The notes beneath the pieces are model-generated. The model did no database searches. It was not told where the DNA came from and saw only the letters and a program-made list of their open reading frames with translations. This document shows, in pieces, positions 32,519 to 42,571 of a DNA stretch of 64,000 nt. The DNA lies in the NCBI GenBank assembly GCA_030248295.1, contig JASANH010000875.1, positions 1-64,000 on the forward strand. The letters are read 5' to 3'. The stretch's first letter is position 1. Each line of letters begins with the position of its first letter. Position numbers and translations under genes: made by a program. This DNA is from Mesodorylaimus sp. YZB2_4 (lineage: Eukaryota; Nematoda; Enoplea; Dorylaimida; Dorylaimidae).

Positions 32519-32732
32519 GATGATCAGTGGCTTTGTTCGTCGCAATTATTTATATGAAATTCGTTGTGTTTGCTGCGGGTTAATTTCCTGCCTCGATCCG
32601 AAGGCGAAGCCATCAAAGTCGAAGTCATTGAAAGATCAATTAAAGTCGTTGTCATATCTCCAACTATCGCCATTGAATGACGCCAAACAGTTGTTGTCCT
32701 GTAAAAAAACACATAAACGCTTTCAATAAAAA
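32519..32732 (+). pseudogene. Remnant of the last exon of a fourth OATP copy
   Basis: GATCAGTGGCTTTGTTCGTC followed by a frame ending CLDPKAKPSKSKSLKDQLKS mirrors the last-exon segment of the intact copies (LVVAMVSVNFVCVCAL...VDPKAKQSSSKSSIDQSKS in copy 1). The TM12 segment is frame-damaged and no other OATP exon lies nearby. The tail resembles copy 1 (PKAK) more than copies 2 and 3 (PNAPK). A polyadenylation-type AATAAA follows at about 32725. It lies between copies 2 and 3, as expected if an extra gene was deleted apart from its 3' end. Confidence 0.7.
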
Positions 32733-32907
32733 TTTTTGAAATGAACAATGTGATCGTGCGATTGATACTTCTCAGCGTTAGGCAAAATTTCTACCTCCTG
32801 CATACTCGTTGATGATAGTTTAGGTACCATTTTTTGCACAGTGGAGTCTTCAAACTAAGATCAATACAGCATGCTTCATGCACGACAAAATTCCATATTT
32901 AGGAGTC

Positions 32908-33065
32908 GGCCTCGTGACCTAGTGGGTTAGGCGTCTGCCTCTCACGCCGGGTACGCGGTTACGGGCGAGTGTTCGACTCGCGGGCCGGTAAATCATTTCG
33001 TGTAAAATGTGTCCCTTCACCCTCGAGCGCGCATAAGCGTTTGGTGATGTGGTAAAACATGAACA
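32908..33065 (+). repeat. tRNA-derived SINE family 1, copy b (full length)
   Basis: GGCCTCGTGACCTAGTGGGT (A-box-like) and GAGTGTTCGACTCGC (B-box-like) are followed by the family body GTAAATCATTTCGTGTAAAA and tail CACATCACC in reverse complement, ending in repeats of CATGAA. This is the best-preserved copy in the window and nearly identical to copy a. Confidence 0.85.
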
Positions 33066-33149
33066 TGAACATGACGAACATGATGTCGCGTAACTAGGTA
33101 TGTCGTGGGTTTTTGAAGGTGCATGCATGCATACGGCGTGCTGTTCTCC

Positions 33150-33300
33150 GTGATACTGTTAGTGCCTGATCGTGAGTAATCGATCGAGTAAGGGTTGGAG
33201 GGAGTAATCGACGTCTCGTGGCTGGGAAAGGTCAGCCCGTTGGGTTGATGTTTCAGCCGCAGCTATGGCCGGAAGACTTGTCTTGCTCAAGTCTGGGTGT
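33150..33300 (+). repeat. Interspersed repeat family 4, copy c
   Basis: GAGTAATCGACGTCTCGTGG, then the hairpin core GTCAGCCCGTTGGGTTGATG (33231-33250), TTTCAGCCGC and a later ACTTG segment match copy d at 40.8 kb and, more distantly, copies a and b. A second, weaker segment at 33385-33440 (GGCTGAAACATCACACTGACG) carries the same core inverted. Confidence 0.6.
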
Positions 33301-33662
33301 TAGTTCTATGTTCTCTTAACACTATGTAGATGTTCTTTTGACATCCATCCTGCCAATATACGCCTGCAGCTGGGAGTCAGGCTCTCGTCCACGGCTGAAA
33401 CATCACACTGACGTGGAGTTGGTTAAAAGACTTTGTCAGGTACCCTGGGCTTTAGCCTCGTGCGGAAACTCACTGGTCAGGAGGGTGGCCGAGAAGTAAT
33501 ACAACTGTTGTGGCAGATGCAATGTGAAGCCTTTGTTTTGGATTCTGTATGATTTCCTCCTAGCTTGAGCATTCGCGACTGGCGTACGGAACTGTAAAGT
33601 ACTCCTATGAAAGCAGTCACGCTCATTCAGTTGCTAGTCCAAGGGACATCTGCAAAAACAAA

Positions 33663-36600
33663 ATGTCAAAAACAGCGAGCTCGTCTACTTTGTCAAAATC
33701 TTCTGAAAATCGCGTCAGTTCCAAGAAGGTTCAAAAGCCGACGGGCAAATTTCAAGAGTGCCCAAATATTGACGTCGAGGCGGATGGCGAATTCAGCATC
33801 GCTGTCCTCGAACGAGACGAAGGAGACCATTACGGGCTTGGAAAGTAAGAAATCAAACCCAAGCATGTAAGTGTGTCAGCTACGAAAACGTTGATATCAC
33901 GCAGATGGAATCCGGAATTCTTGCAATGCTGCCGTCGTCGGCCATCAGTCTTGCTTGCTATCTTATGTTTCTTGACGATTTCGGTTTCATTTGTTCAACA
34001 CGGCGTTTTGTTACCTTCAGTCACCCAATGGCAACGTCGGTTTTATTTAACTGCCTACGACATCGCTGTTATTCGGGCTATGTACTACGTCGGAGCCCTG
34101 ATCATGGTTCTCCCCTTCATGTATTTTGCTGAACATGGTGAGTTTTGGTAGTTTGAAGTGTAGCTTACCGCTAATGAGAATTCTGCAATACCGAACGTTA
34201 AATCACGCCTGTACTGTCTCGATAACTGTAGAAGTAGCATTTAAAGTCGGTAGGACAGTAATATACACACATTAACAATCACTGATGCACCTCGATGCAA
34301 TTCGTAGAGTCTTGGGGGAAGGGGGGTGGGAGAGGGGGTAGTGAGTCAAGTCTATTTTGTAGATGACACGCAGGCAGCAGTTGACCCGGGGACTTCTTAC
34401 AGACATCCATCGCGCTCAGTGGATTGGCATCGGGGTTGTCGTGCTCGGAATGGGGGCCATGATCACCACGATTCCTCATTTCATTGGCGGAATCTATGAA
34501 CGCTTCGATGCGGCAGCTGGCCTGTGCGGGAGCGAAATTGATCTTCCCGACCACTGCAACGATGGCAGCATCTACTGGACAGCTATCTACAAGATCATAT
34601 TCATGATCGGCACATTCATGATTGGTCTTGGCTCGTCTCCATGCTACGTTTTAGGCATCACCTACTTAGATGAGAATGTCTCGCATCGTCTCTCCACCGT
34701 CTACACGGCTCTCGTTCAAGTGTGTTACATGATCGGACCAGTTCTCGGTTTCTTGGTCACGGGTGAGACAATCAAGATTTATGGCGACTTTGACAAAGCT
34801 GACCTGTTAGATACGGAGTAAGCAATTTTTTCGCGTTTTATTGACTTTTACATCGTTTTTTTTATATTCACAACCAGACTGAACCCCACACATCCGAGGT
34901 GGTACGGGGCTTGGTGGATGGCCATGATCTTCGGTGCTTTCATGGCTTGGATTGGAGCTGTGCTCATTTTCCCTTTTCCGAAAGAGCTGCAGGGCGCCGC
35001 TGTGGCACATGCTCGAGAGGCCCTCGAGATGATTCACGAGAGCAAATCTCAGGAAAACGAATGGCACGACAATCCGACGAGCATGCGTCAATGCTTCCAC
35101 AACCTCAAGGTACTGTATGCACACGCATTATGAAGAAATTTTCACAAGGGTGGCACGCGACGCAGAATGAGGTTTGTTGAGATCAGTGAATTAACAAGCT
35201 AGAAGTCTGAAGACCCCATCCGCCTGTGAAATGTGCGTCAGCGCCCGCACTCCTGGAGGGCATGACTGGAGAAGCAAAAACCCAGGACAGCCTTCCAACT
35301 TTTTGGACTTGGTCTGGCAAGCATTAGGACTACGTTTAGGAAATCAATTGCCACACGAGTCTCTTCAGCCAGCAGACCTAAACATAGAAATCACTGGTTA
35401 CTCCCTCTAGTTACGGTATACAGTATGGCATTACTTTGACTAAAAGTGAATTTCAATGCAGACCAAACAAAGAAATGCGAATCTCTCGCACAGTCTGTCA
35501 CTACCCTCTACAAAAGCTTAATTTTGCGTGAGGCACGGCGCTTGCGAAGCGTTTAATCGATATTTTATTCACTGCATTATTTCATTCGTTCAGGCTGTTG
35601 CATGCAATCGCGCATTTATGGGGGTCGTCATAGAATCTTGCTGTCGCAACGTCTTTATTTCTGGAATATCTTTATTTTTGGGAAAATACGTCGAAGCAGC
35701 TTTCGATACAGATCCTTCAACAGCCAGCTTACTCCTGGGTATGGATTCTTCTCGTCTCACTAAAAAAGAAACAGTGGCTCTTTTTTTCTGCAGGTGGCGT
35801 TGTCCTACTTGGCGCTCTGATAGGCTTATCGTTCGGTACAATGCTGCAGTTGATGCTCCGCCTCGATGTGGTCGGTAACCTGCGCCTGTGCCTCGCTGGA
35901 GCCATCGCAGCCATGCTCTTCACTGGATGTTTCTTCGTCAGCTGTTCGACCAAGATCCCGGTGAGAATCGCCGGCGTGACCGACGCTTACCCCGTCCGCC
36001 TGGAAAATTCAACCGAATCGGAGACTCTCAATTTAACTCACCCCTGCAATTCTCACTGCAATTGTCAAAGAAATGAATTTGACCCCGTGTGCTTCACACC
36101 CGCTGTCGACCATAAAAAGCGTCAGATGGCGTATTTTTCGGAATGTTTTGCTGGTTGCGTAGAAGACCCGTTTCATACGGTATGTGAGACCATTCTAATT
36201 AGCAGATAGATGATCTAAGGAATTTCTACTTTATAACGTTCTCAGGGCCATCCGAACTGTACTTGCTTGCCAGCAGGTATCATGGGCGAGTTGGCGCATG
36301 GTCGATGTCAATCTTGCCACTGGGGAAGATTGTACGCGTTTCTGATCGGGCTGAGCTGGCTGGCCTTCTCGCTGTATATCCGACTAAATCCTGTCCAGCA
36401 AACTTTCCTCAGGTAAATATTTGTGACCTGTATTTATTCACTGTATTTTGTGCTAAATTTAGGGCAGTTCATTTCAAGCTTCGAATTCTCTCCATGGCTT
36501 TGTCGACTGCTCTGACAAGGCTAACGAGTGAGGCCGCGATTAATGAGGTGTGAGTCCCTTCTTCTGAGGTTTTGTATGTTTAGGCATCCCGAGTCCTTTC

Positions 36601-36984
36601 ATGTTCGCCGCGGTTTTGCGTCAAGCCTGCATCGCGTACACTACGCTTTGCGGGGAACAGCAAACATGCGCCATCTTCGATAAGTGGAAATTATCAGTGG
36701 CTTTGATCGTCACAACAGTTTCCATCAATTTCATTTGCGTCTGCGCTCTGACTTTCGCATTGGTGTCGTACGTCGATCCAAATGCTCCAAAGGCAGCCAT
36801 GTCCAAGTCGAAATCGTCGACAGATCTTACTTCGTCAGGATCTTCGCTTGATTATTCTAACGCTAGCCTTGAATCAGTGCCTGAGACTTCGTTTCAAGGG
36901 ACAAAATCTGAGAAGAAACCCGTTATGAAGAAATTTTGTAATCAGAAGAAACAGCGATCCGAGTTAATTTTCAGTGATCCATGA
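33663..36984 (+). CDS. Organic anion transporter (OATP/SLCO family), tandem copy 3
   Basis: Nine exons: 33663-33844, 33905-34137, 34403-34817, 34878-35109, 35594-35738, 35794-36179, 36246-36412, 36463-36527, 36584-36984, giving 741 residues. Exons 2-5 and 7-8 have exactly the same length as in the other two copies. Family marks are LGKWNPEFLQ, PRWYGAWWMAMIFGAF, FPFPKELQG and the cysteine-rich loop (CNSHCNCQ, DPVCF, CFAGC, CTCLPAG, CQSC). Exon 6 looks mosaic: its first half is nearly identical to copy 2 and, from about 35981, it resembles copy 1. Exon 9 adds a longer Ser/Lys tail. Introns 8 of copies 2 and 3 are almost the same. Intron 4 carries a repeat family 4 fragment. A diet- or metabolite-handling role is typical of the family; the substrate is unknown. 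Confidence 0.9.
35225..35330 (-). repeat. Interspersed repeat family 4 fragment in intron 4 of OATP copy 3
   Basis: CCTGGAGGGCATGACTGGAG, CAAAAACCCAGGACAGCCTT and CCAACTTTTTGGAC match, in the same order, the GGAGGGGGTGTCCGATGGAG, CAAAAACCCAGGGCAGGAAG and CTTCCGAACTAGTCC blocks of copy b. The hairpin core is absent. Confidence 0.5.
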
Positions 36985-37389
36985 TTCATTTTCCGCCAAA
37001 TATGGTACTTGTACTTCAGTAGCATGAAAAGAAATCTCGCTTTCTGTGTTTTTTTGGTATTTACTAGCGCTCGTAATTTCGCTTTCTGTATTCTTAGTAC
37101 ACTCTTGTTTCGTTTTGTCTTGGACTGTACGATTTGAATATTTACAAAGATATTAGCAATGTCTAACCGCCAAGTTTATTGTTCTGTCTTTGAACCCCAT
37201 CGCTGATGATAGAAAAAGGTCTTTAGCACTCTCCGATAGGTGTGTACTGAAAATCAACGCACCTGACGATGTGAACCTGGTCATAGTTAAGCGAGCGAAT
37301 ACATGTACTGTAGATATCCACAGTTTTACGACAAAATTTTTGTGGGCCGAAGCCCTTTTTGCCTATAGCGCACGGGCCTCCACGCAAAA
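36985..37389. other. Downstream flank of OATP copy 3
   Basis: This should contain the 3' UTR of copy 3. T-rich, with no gene or known repeat recognised. Confidence 0.4.
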
Positions 37390-37445
37390 TCGTCCTGTAC
37401 TGCACGTCGACTCCCTCGGACGATGGCGGGTGAGCTGTGAGCCCT
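37390..37445 (-). repeat. SINE family 2, short fragment
   Basis: CTCCCTCGGACGATGGCGGG TGAGCTGTGAGCCCTGTGAA is the reverse complement of the family segment with AAGCCC, CCGCCATCGTCCGAGG. Only about 55 bp are preserved, directly before the LINE remnant. Confidence 0.5.
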
Positions 37446-37623
37446 GTGAACCCTATCTGCTCGTTAAGAAGCTCGGGATCAGCTGGATCGCACTGTGGAT
37501 CCCGCAGAGTACATTACTGCAGTAACGAAAATGACTTCAGGGAAGACACCGGGCAGGGACGGGTTACCTATGGAATGGTACAGAGTCTTCTGGGAGCATA
37601 TTCGCTTACCTTATACCCAATGC

Positions 37624-37800
37624 GTGCAACCCTAATCTTGTGATGGGAGTTTCCTTCCCCGTTCGGTGCAGACCGCTCGGCAACACGTGTCTCGTGCACA
37701 GGTGTTCTTCCATAGGCCTCACTGAGGAGAGCAGAGCGAGCCCAGATCTAATCGGATCTAACTGGTTATGTTCAGCGCCCGGATCGGTCTCCTGACCGGC
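37624..37800 (+). repeat. 177-bp direct repeat, left copy (truncated LTR)
   Basis: Matches 38792-38968 at 174 of 177 positions. The high identity means the insertion, or a later conversion, is recent compared with the decayed LINE around it. Confidence 0.85.
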
Positions 37801-39212
37801 TCTATATTCTGAGATGGCGCAGCTGTCCCTGTCTGGGTCGTGCCCGTCGCCCTCGGGACCCAGCAGTGCGACCTCGTCTGGGGGAGGCGTGCCGCACGAT
37901 CCAAGGCCACAGGGACCTGGGTCGGTTCGTCGCACTGTCACTGCCTCCTCGAGCCCCGCAGCTTATCTGCAAAGGCTCCCCGTCTCGGCGTACCATCGTG
38001 TGATGGAACAGCGCCAAGAAGCACGCAATGCTGACTTGCCCTCAGGCATGACCGATGATGGCACGTCCATCTCATGGTCCACTCGGCCCGCGGTGCGCCC
38101 GTCGCCGACCGCGAGGCATGCCTAATGCTTCTTCGCGCGCGCGCACGCGCAACTCAGGTCGTTTGTGCCTTTCCGCGTACGCGCATGCTCGCGCATCTGG
38201 TCTTCCTGTTCGTCTTTCTGCTCACGCGAAATACAGGTTGATCCTGTTAGGGTTCTCTTTCAGCTAACTCAAGATTGGTCGCTAGTCGCCTGTAGGCACT
38301 CGATGGACACCCTGATTGCGGGTCGATCTGCCGCCCATAGCTTTGATCGCTGTCGATCTCAATATGGTCGGTTGAAGTACGTCGATCCCCGTGATCTAGG
38401 ACGTTTTGTAAGTGTGTGAGTTTCTTGAGGAAGGAGGGGGGAGATATCCGCTCTTGCGGGTCTAGGCGCCGTGAGCATTGATTGTTATGTAGGGGTATAC
38501 GTTATGTGCGTTTGTTCGATGTGCCCCTCTTATCAGCTGGTCATACCGCAAAGAAGATTCGTCTCTAGGGCACGGGTGCTTATCCTTGGGTACCAGTCTT
38601 CTGCATATGCCTACCCGGGTTCTGATCTGAGGCTCCCCTTTTTGATTCGACTGCTCATACGGAAGGCCGGCAGATCAGGTGTCCAAATTCTTTTCCCTGA
38701 TCGCAATTGGTGCTCCCGCTTTCCTCTACTCTGGCTCCGAGTAGCTGGTTTAGAAGGAGCGTGGGGTCACGCTCAAGTGGCGGTGGGAGAAGTGCAACCC
38801 TAATCTTGTGATGGGGGTTTCCTTCCCCGTTCGGTGCAGACCGCCCGGCAACACGTGTCTCGTGCACAGGTGTTCTTCCATAGGCCTCACTGAGGAGAGC
38901 AGAGCGAGCCCAGATCTAACCGGATCTAACTGGTTATGTTCAGCGCCCGGATCGGTCTCCTGACCGGCCCGCCTAGACTGCTCGTCAGTCATCATCTACT
39001 CGTCGATCGGTGCGGTTGAGTCTCATTCCCCCAGCTGCCCTTCCCTTATAAGTGCTCTTCACTTGGTTGGTTGTCCAGCGTAGAGGTGTCCGCCTGTCGG
39101 CCTAATAAACAGGTCTCTATATTAGCGTCCGTTTCAGTAGGGACCGCGCAGGGTAGATCGAACCTTAGTACGCGTGTAGGCATTCCACCCCACACCTGGG
39201 GAGGGTACCACA
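37625..39212 (+). mobile_element. Deleted LTR-type element nested in the LINE, with target-site duplication
   Basis: The insertion starts TGCAACCCTAATC and ends GGGTACCACA, so it has TG...CA ends. It is flanked by TGCG on both sides (37621-37624, 39213-39216). A 177-bp segment at 37624-37800 recurs in direct orientation at 38792-38968 with only three differences, including its GTGCAACC start. The second copy continues to the 3' end with TTATAAG (about 39047) and AATAAA (about 39100), as expected for a promoter and polyadenylation signal within a roughly 420-bp LTR. The first copy is cut short at 37800. I infer an LTR element with 5' LTR and most internal genes deleted. No gag or pol frame is recognisable in the GC-rich interior. 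Confidence 0.7.
38792..38968 (+). repeat. 177-bp direct repeat, right copy (part of 3' LTR)
   Basis: Right-hand partner of 37624-37800. The sequence after it to 39212 has no counterpart at the left end. Confidence 0.85.
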
Positions 39213-40769
39213 TGCGTTGCTGTTTCACTTGCGACTAAGGAGCTGTCCTCTTCACAAAAACAAGGGGTCATTACATTGATTCCAAAACCGGGTAAAGACC
39301 CGACTAAGATGTGTGGCTGGAGGCCAATTACGCTACTCAATTGCGACTATAAAATATTAGCAAAAGTACTGGCCACTAGACTAAAGAAGCACATAAGCTC
39401 AATGGTCAATGGAAACCAGACCGGTTTCATGGCGGGCGCTATATTGGTGAAAACATAAGGATAATCCTCGACATCATTGAAGCGTTGCGGGCAGATCCTA
39501 ACGCGTCAGGCATCCTGCTGTCACTGGACATTGAGCAAGCTTTCGACAAACTATCCTGGCCTTTCATGCTACACGCTCTACAGAAGAAAAACTTTGGTCC
39601 AGGCTTCATTGCTGCCGTTCAAACACTGTATTGCAATGTCTCGAGCGAAGTTATCAACAATGGGCATCTCTCAGAGCGCATAAAGCTGGGCCGAGGCATC
39701 CGGCAGGGCTGTCCTCTGTCGCCGTACTTGTTCATCATTGCAACGGATTTTTTGTCAGTCGCTCTAAAAGCTAACCCGGATATACATGGAATAATCATTC
39801 ACGGCCACGAGTATCTACTCAATCAATTCGCAGATGATACTAACTTAAAGAGTTCGGGCAAGTATCGGGCTTGCACTTGAACAAAACGCAAACCAAATGT
39901 CTCTGCATTGGTAATCAGGTAGACAATCCAGATACCCCAGGTGGCCTCCAGACGACGAATGAGGTGCGAATTCTTGGTGTGACCTTTGCTTATGACAGTA
40001 ACGTGATGAAGCAGCATAACTTTGACGATAAGCTCCGGACTTAAAAAACTGATCAAGGAGTGGAACCAACGCCACTTGACCCTCTACGGCAAAGTGCTGG
40101 TGTGGAACCAACTTTTGGGGTCGCAAGTCATTTACTCTCTGATGAACGTACCAGCCCCCCCCCCCCCCCAATCTACTTTGGATGAACTCACAAGGTTGAT
40201 ACGACAATGTCTATGAAGGAGGGGTGTCCCCCTAAAGTACGAAACGATGTGCTTATTCAACCGCTGTCGGCCTGGGGCATCAAAGCACCTGATGTCGAAA
40301 CTACACTGGTCAGTCTGAGATTGTCCTGGTTGAAACGGTTGCTCCGCGATCCTGAGGCAGTGTGGACTAAAATCGGGTATCACAGTTCACAGAACGTCGG
40401 TGGTTTACGTTTCCTTCTGAGATGTAACTTTGATGTCACTCGACTCAGCATTAAATTGGCGCCCTTTTATGAGAGCATTTTGACAGTCTTTCGTTGGACA
40501 CGGCACTCGCCCATCAAGGAAGTGCACACACCTGAGGAGCTAGCGTCACAACTGGTCTGCAACAACAGGTTCATTCTGGTTGGTGGTAAAAGCGTTTATT
40601 TTCCATGGCTCGAGGAGGGCCCACTGGCCCATGTCACAAGTTGATTCGACGCGTCGGGGTCCCCGCGGCACTCGGGGGTCGACGCGTCGGGGTCCAAGAC
40701 TGGTTCAGCCAGAATAGCAGTGCGGCTTCTCAGTCAGGGTCAGGATTGCTGGCCAGCAATGCGGATGGA

Positions 40770-40985
40770 ACTAACGCTTTCTGATGCCCTGGCGTAATCC
40801 CCGCCCTGCGCCTGGTGGGCCAAAGCGAGTGGGGAGAGTAATCGATCTCCACTAGCTGGAAAACGTCAACCCCTCGGGTTGATGTTTCAGGAGCAGGTGA
40901 TACTCGCAAGACTGGCCTTTTTGCAGTCAGAGTTTTTGTCCCGCTGACTTCGGTCGGTCATATTCTCTTCTACGCCTGCCAGGCT
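40770..40985 (+). repeat. Interspersed repeat family 4, copy d
   Basis: GGGGAGAGTAATCGATCTCC, CTAGCTGGAAAACGTCAACC and GGGTTGATGTTTCAG match copy c at 33.2 kb. The hairpin core is TCAACCC-CTC-GGGTTGA (40865-40881). It lies about 130 bp after the end of the LINE coding remnant, so it may be that element's 3' tail. Between the two, a 17-bp TCGACGCGTCGGGGTCC occurs twice. Confidence 0.6.
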
Positions 40986-41035
40986 TAGTTAGCCCATCAA
41001 CGCAATGCTTTACCAACTGAGCCAGCTGACTAAAT
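40975..41035 (-). repeat. tRNA-like 5' half fragment
   Basis: On the minus strand GTCAGCTGGCTCAGTTGGTA AAGCATTGCGTTGATGG resembles the acceptor, D-arm (A box TGGCTCAGTTGG) and anticodon stem of a tRNA. The B box and T-arm are missing, so this is not a complete tRNA gene; it is probably a SINE head or a truncated tRNA copy. Confidence 0.5.
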
Positions 41036-41046
41036 GTTTTTCAGGT

Positions 41047-41915
41047 ATTTATTTGGAATCACGGGCAATTGTTCCCCGGGCAATTGTCCGTGGGCAATTG
41101 TTCGCGGGGCAATTGTTCTCCAGGGCAATTGTTCCCCGGGCGATTGTTCGCTGAGTAATTTTGTAAGGATTCTATTTTATGCAAAGATAAGGCAACACCC
41201 TAGGATTTAAAATTGTCGACAGAAAACCCTGATCCTTTTACTGAAAACACAAATCATGTCGGCAATACATTTAGAAAAACTAGTACCATCATCCGGGGTG
41301 ACTGCCTGATTTTTAGGGGCAAGCTCATGATTTCCTAATCCCATTGCTGATTGGCTGATAGGCGCTCCGTGTCTTTAACTTAAAATAGCGATAATTCCAG
41401 CCAGCCATGCGGCCATTTATTTTGCTTTAATGAATTGGTGACAAGGGCCACCGATTGCTGATCTAGTCATCCTCTTCCTCTTCGATGCGCAACAAACGCC
41501 GAACCCAGCCACTTCTTTTCTCTGATTTGCCTGACCCGATTTTTAAAAAAACCAAAGACGTCAGTAAAATTCAGCGAATACTTTGTATCTTGGCCTTAGG
41601 AGTGACCTTAGGAGTAGCTCAAGAAGAAGTAAAATGCCTGGAACAGTAGCCTTCTGTCGCAGTGAAAGAGACTAGTGGATGTGATAGCAGGTGCTCCGCT
41701 ATGCTTTGACTAGCCCATAATCCCAAGCTCCGAGTACATGTGGGGACAAGTACCTATGAAAGGAACGATAGCAGCGTCTTGCAAAAGGCAGTGTACTGCA
41801 TATACGATAAAGGTCACGAAATAACTTCCTCCCATTGACCAAAAATGCCCTGCCATGGCGAACAATTGCCCGGCGAACAAAGCCCAGGCGAACAATTGCC
41901 CGGATACCATTTATT
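41047..41915. mobile_element. Foldback-like element with repeated ends
   Basis: The left end is an array of six 14-16 bp units of type GGGCAATTGTTCSC, starting at 41063, 41078, 41092, 41107, 41123 and 41138. The right end (about 41857-41905) has three units of the same type in the opposite orientation. The sequence outside both arrays is also similar when inverted (ATTTGGAATCAC versus AAATGGTATCC). This gives inverted termini made of tandem repeats, the hallmark of foldback elements. The roughly 700-bp interior encodes nothing recognised. Confidence 0.65.
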
Positions 41916-42571
41916 TGCTACTACACTAGCTTCCAAACGTGTAACCCCCTGCTTCCATGTATTTCTATTTAGCACGGAAACAAAGAAGTTATAGAAATTT
42001 CGCAACAAACTATCCCGTCAACGCGGTAATTTTTCCATAAGCAGTCGATCATAAATCTTGTGCTATTCATAGTTCCCTACACAAGCACCTGTCGTATCTA
42101 GTTTCCCCACATGTCATTTCAGGCGCTTATGACGGCGGGAATCTTCAATCTTCAGATTCCATTTTGTCTAATCTACTAATTTGGCATTCGATATGAAGAC
42201 TGCGTAGTAGAAAATAGACTACGATTTGTTACACCTGTCATCGCACGATGCTTAACTTTCACGTGACAAAAAAGTGGCACCATAGAAAGCGAAATAGTCG
42301 GCTTTGTTACGGCAAGTTCCGTAAGAATACTGGACAACGTTAGGCCATTCGTCACCTGTCTATTGTATACATTTAAAAATTTTTCCGCCTCCACCTTTCA
42401 CTCTTGGCTGCGCTGCATTTTCTAATCGTAAAGTATACCATATAAGCGCAATAACTAGTTTTTCAACTCTTACGAGATACGACCAGTAACGGCCATTGTT
42501 CAGTTGAGTGCCATCACCCAACTCCTGCCAAGTCAGCGCATTGTGGGCCAAGAACACAGCTACTAGCGATA
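41916..42571. other. Intergenic, upstream of the CAP gene
   Basis: No gene, RNA gene or named repeat recognised. Confidence 0.4.

Larger units (their letters stand above)
37446..40644 (+). mobile_element. Dead LINE (non-LTR) reverse transcriptase, split by a nested element
   Basis: Two parts of one non-LTR reverse transcriptase, about 37470-37624 and 39217-40644, are separated by a 1.6-kb insertion. The first part holds MTSGKTPGRDGLPMEWY, the finger motif before the catalytic core. The second resumes in the same frame and holds GVITLIPKPGKDP, GWRPITLLNCDYKIL, SLDIEQAFDKL, GIRQGCPLSPYLF, the catalytic FADDTNL, the thumb-like KTKCLCIGNQ and a C-terminal LSWLKRLL region. Removing the insertion restores the frame at the junction. 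Frameshifts at about 39440 and 39848, a stop near 40044, and later breaks (a C homopolymer lies near 40150) show it is dead. The style is L1-like. The 5' part with the endonuclease is missing here. Confidence 0.85.

Noticed and set aside
32919-33010. A functional tRNA gene at the SINE family 1 copy
   Set aside because: A- and B-box-like motifs are present, but the acceptor arms do not pair and the same SINE body follows in other copies.
37606-39000. Short minus-strand frames in the nested element as genes (two similar proteins near 37.7 and 38.9 kb)
   Set aside because: Their similarity simply reflects the 177-bp direct repeat; no gag, pol or other domain is seen.
40975-41035. A complete tRNA on the minus strand
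   Set aside because: Only the 5' half is recognisable; the T-arm and 3' acceptor are missing.
41047-41160. CRISPR array (regular short repeats)
   Set aside because: Units of 14-16 bp are directly adjacent without spacers and are mirrored at the other end of an element in a eukaryotic genome.
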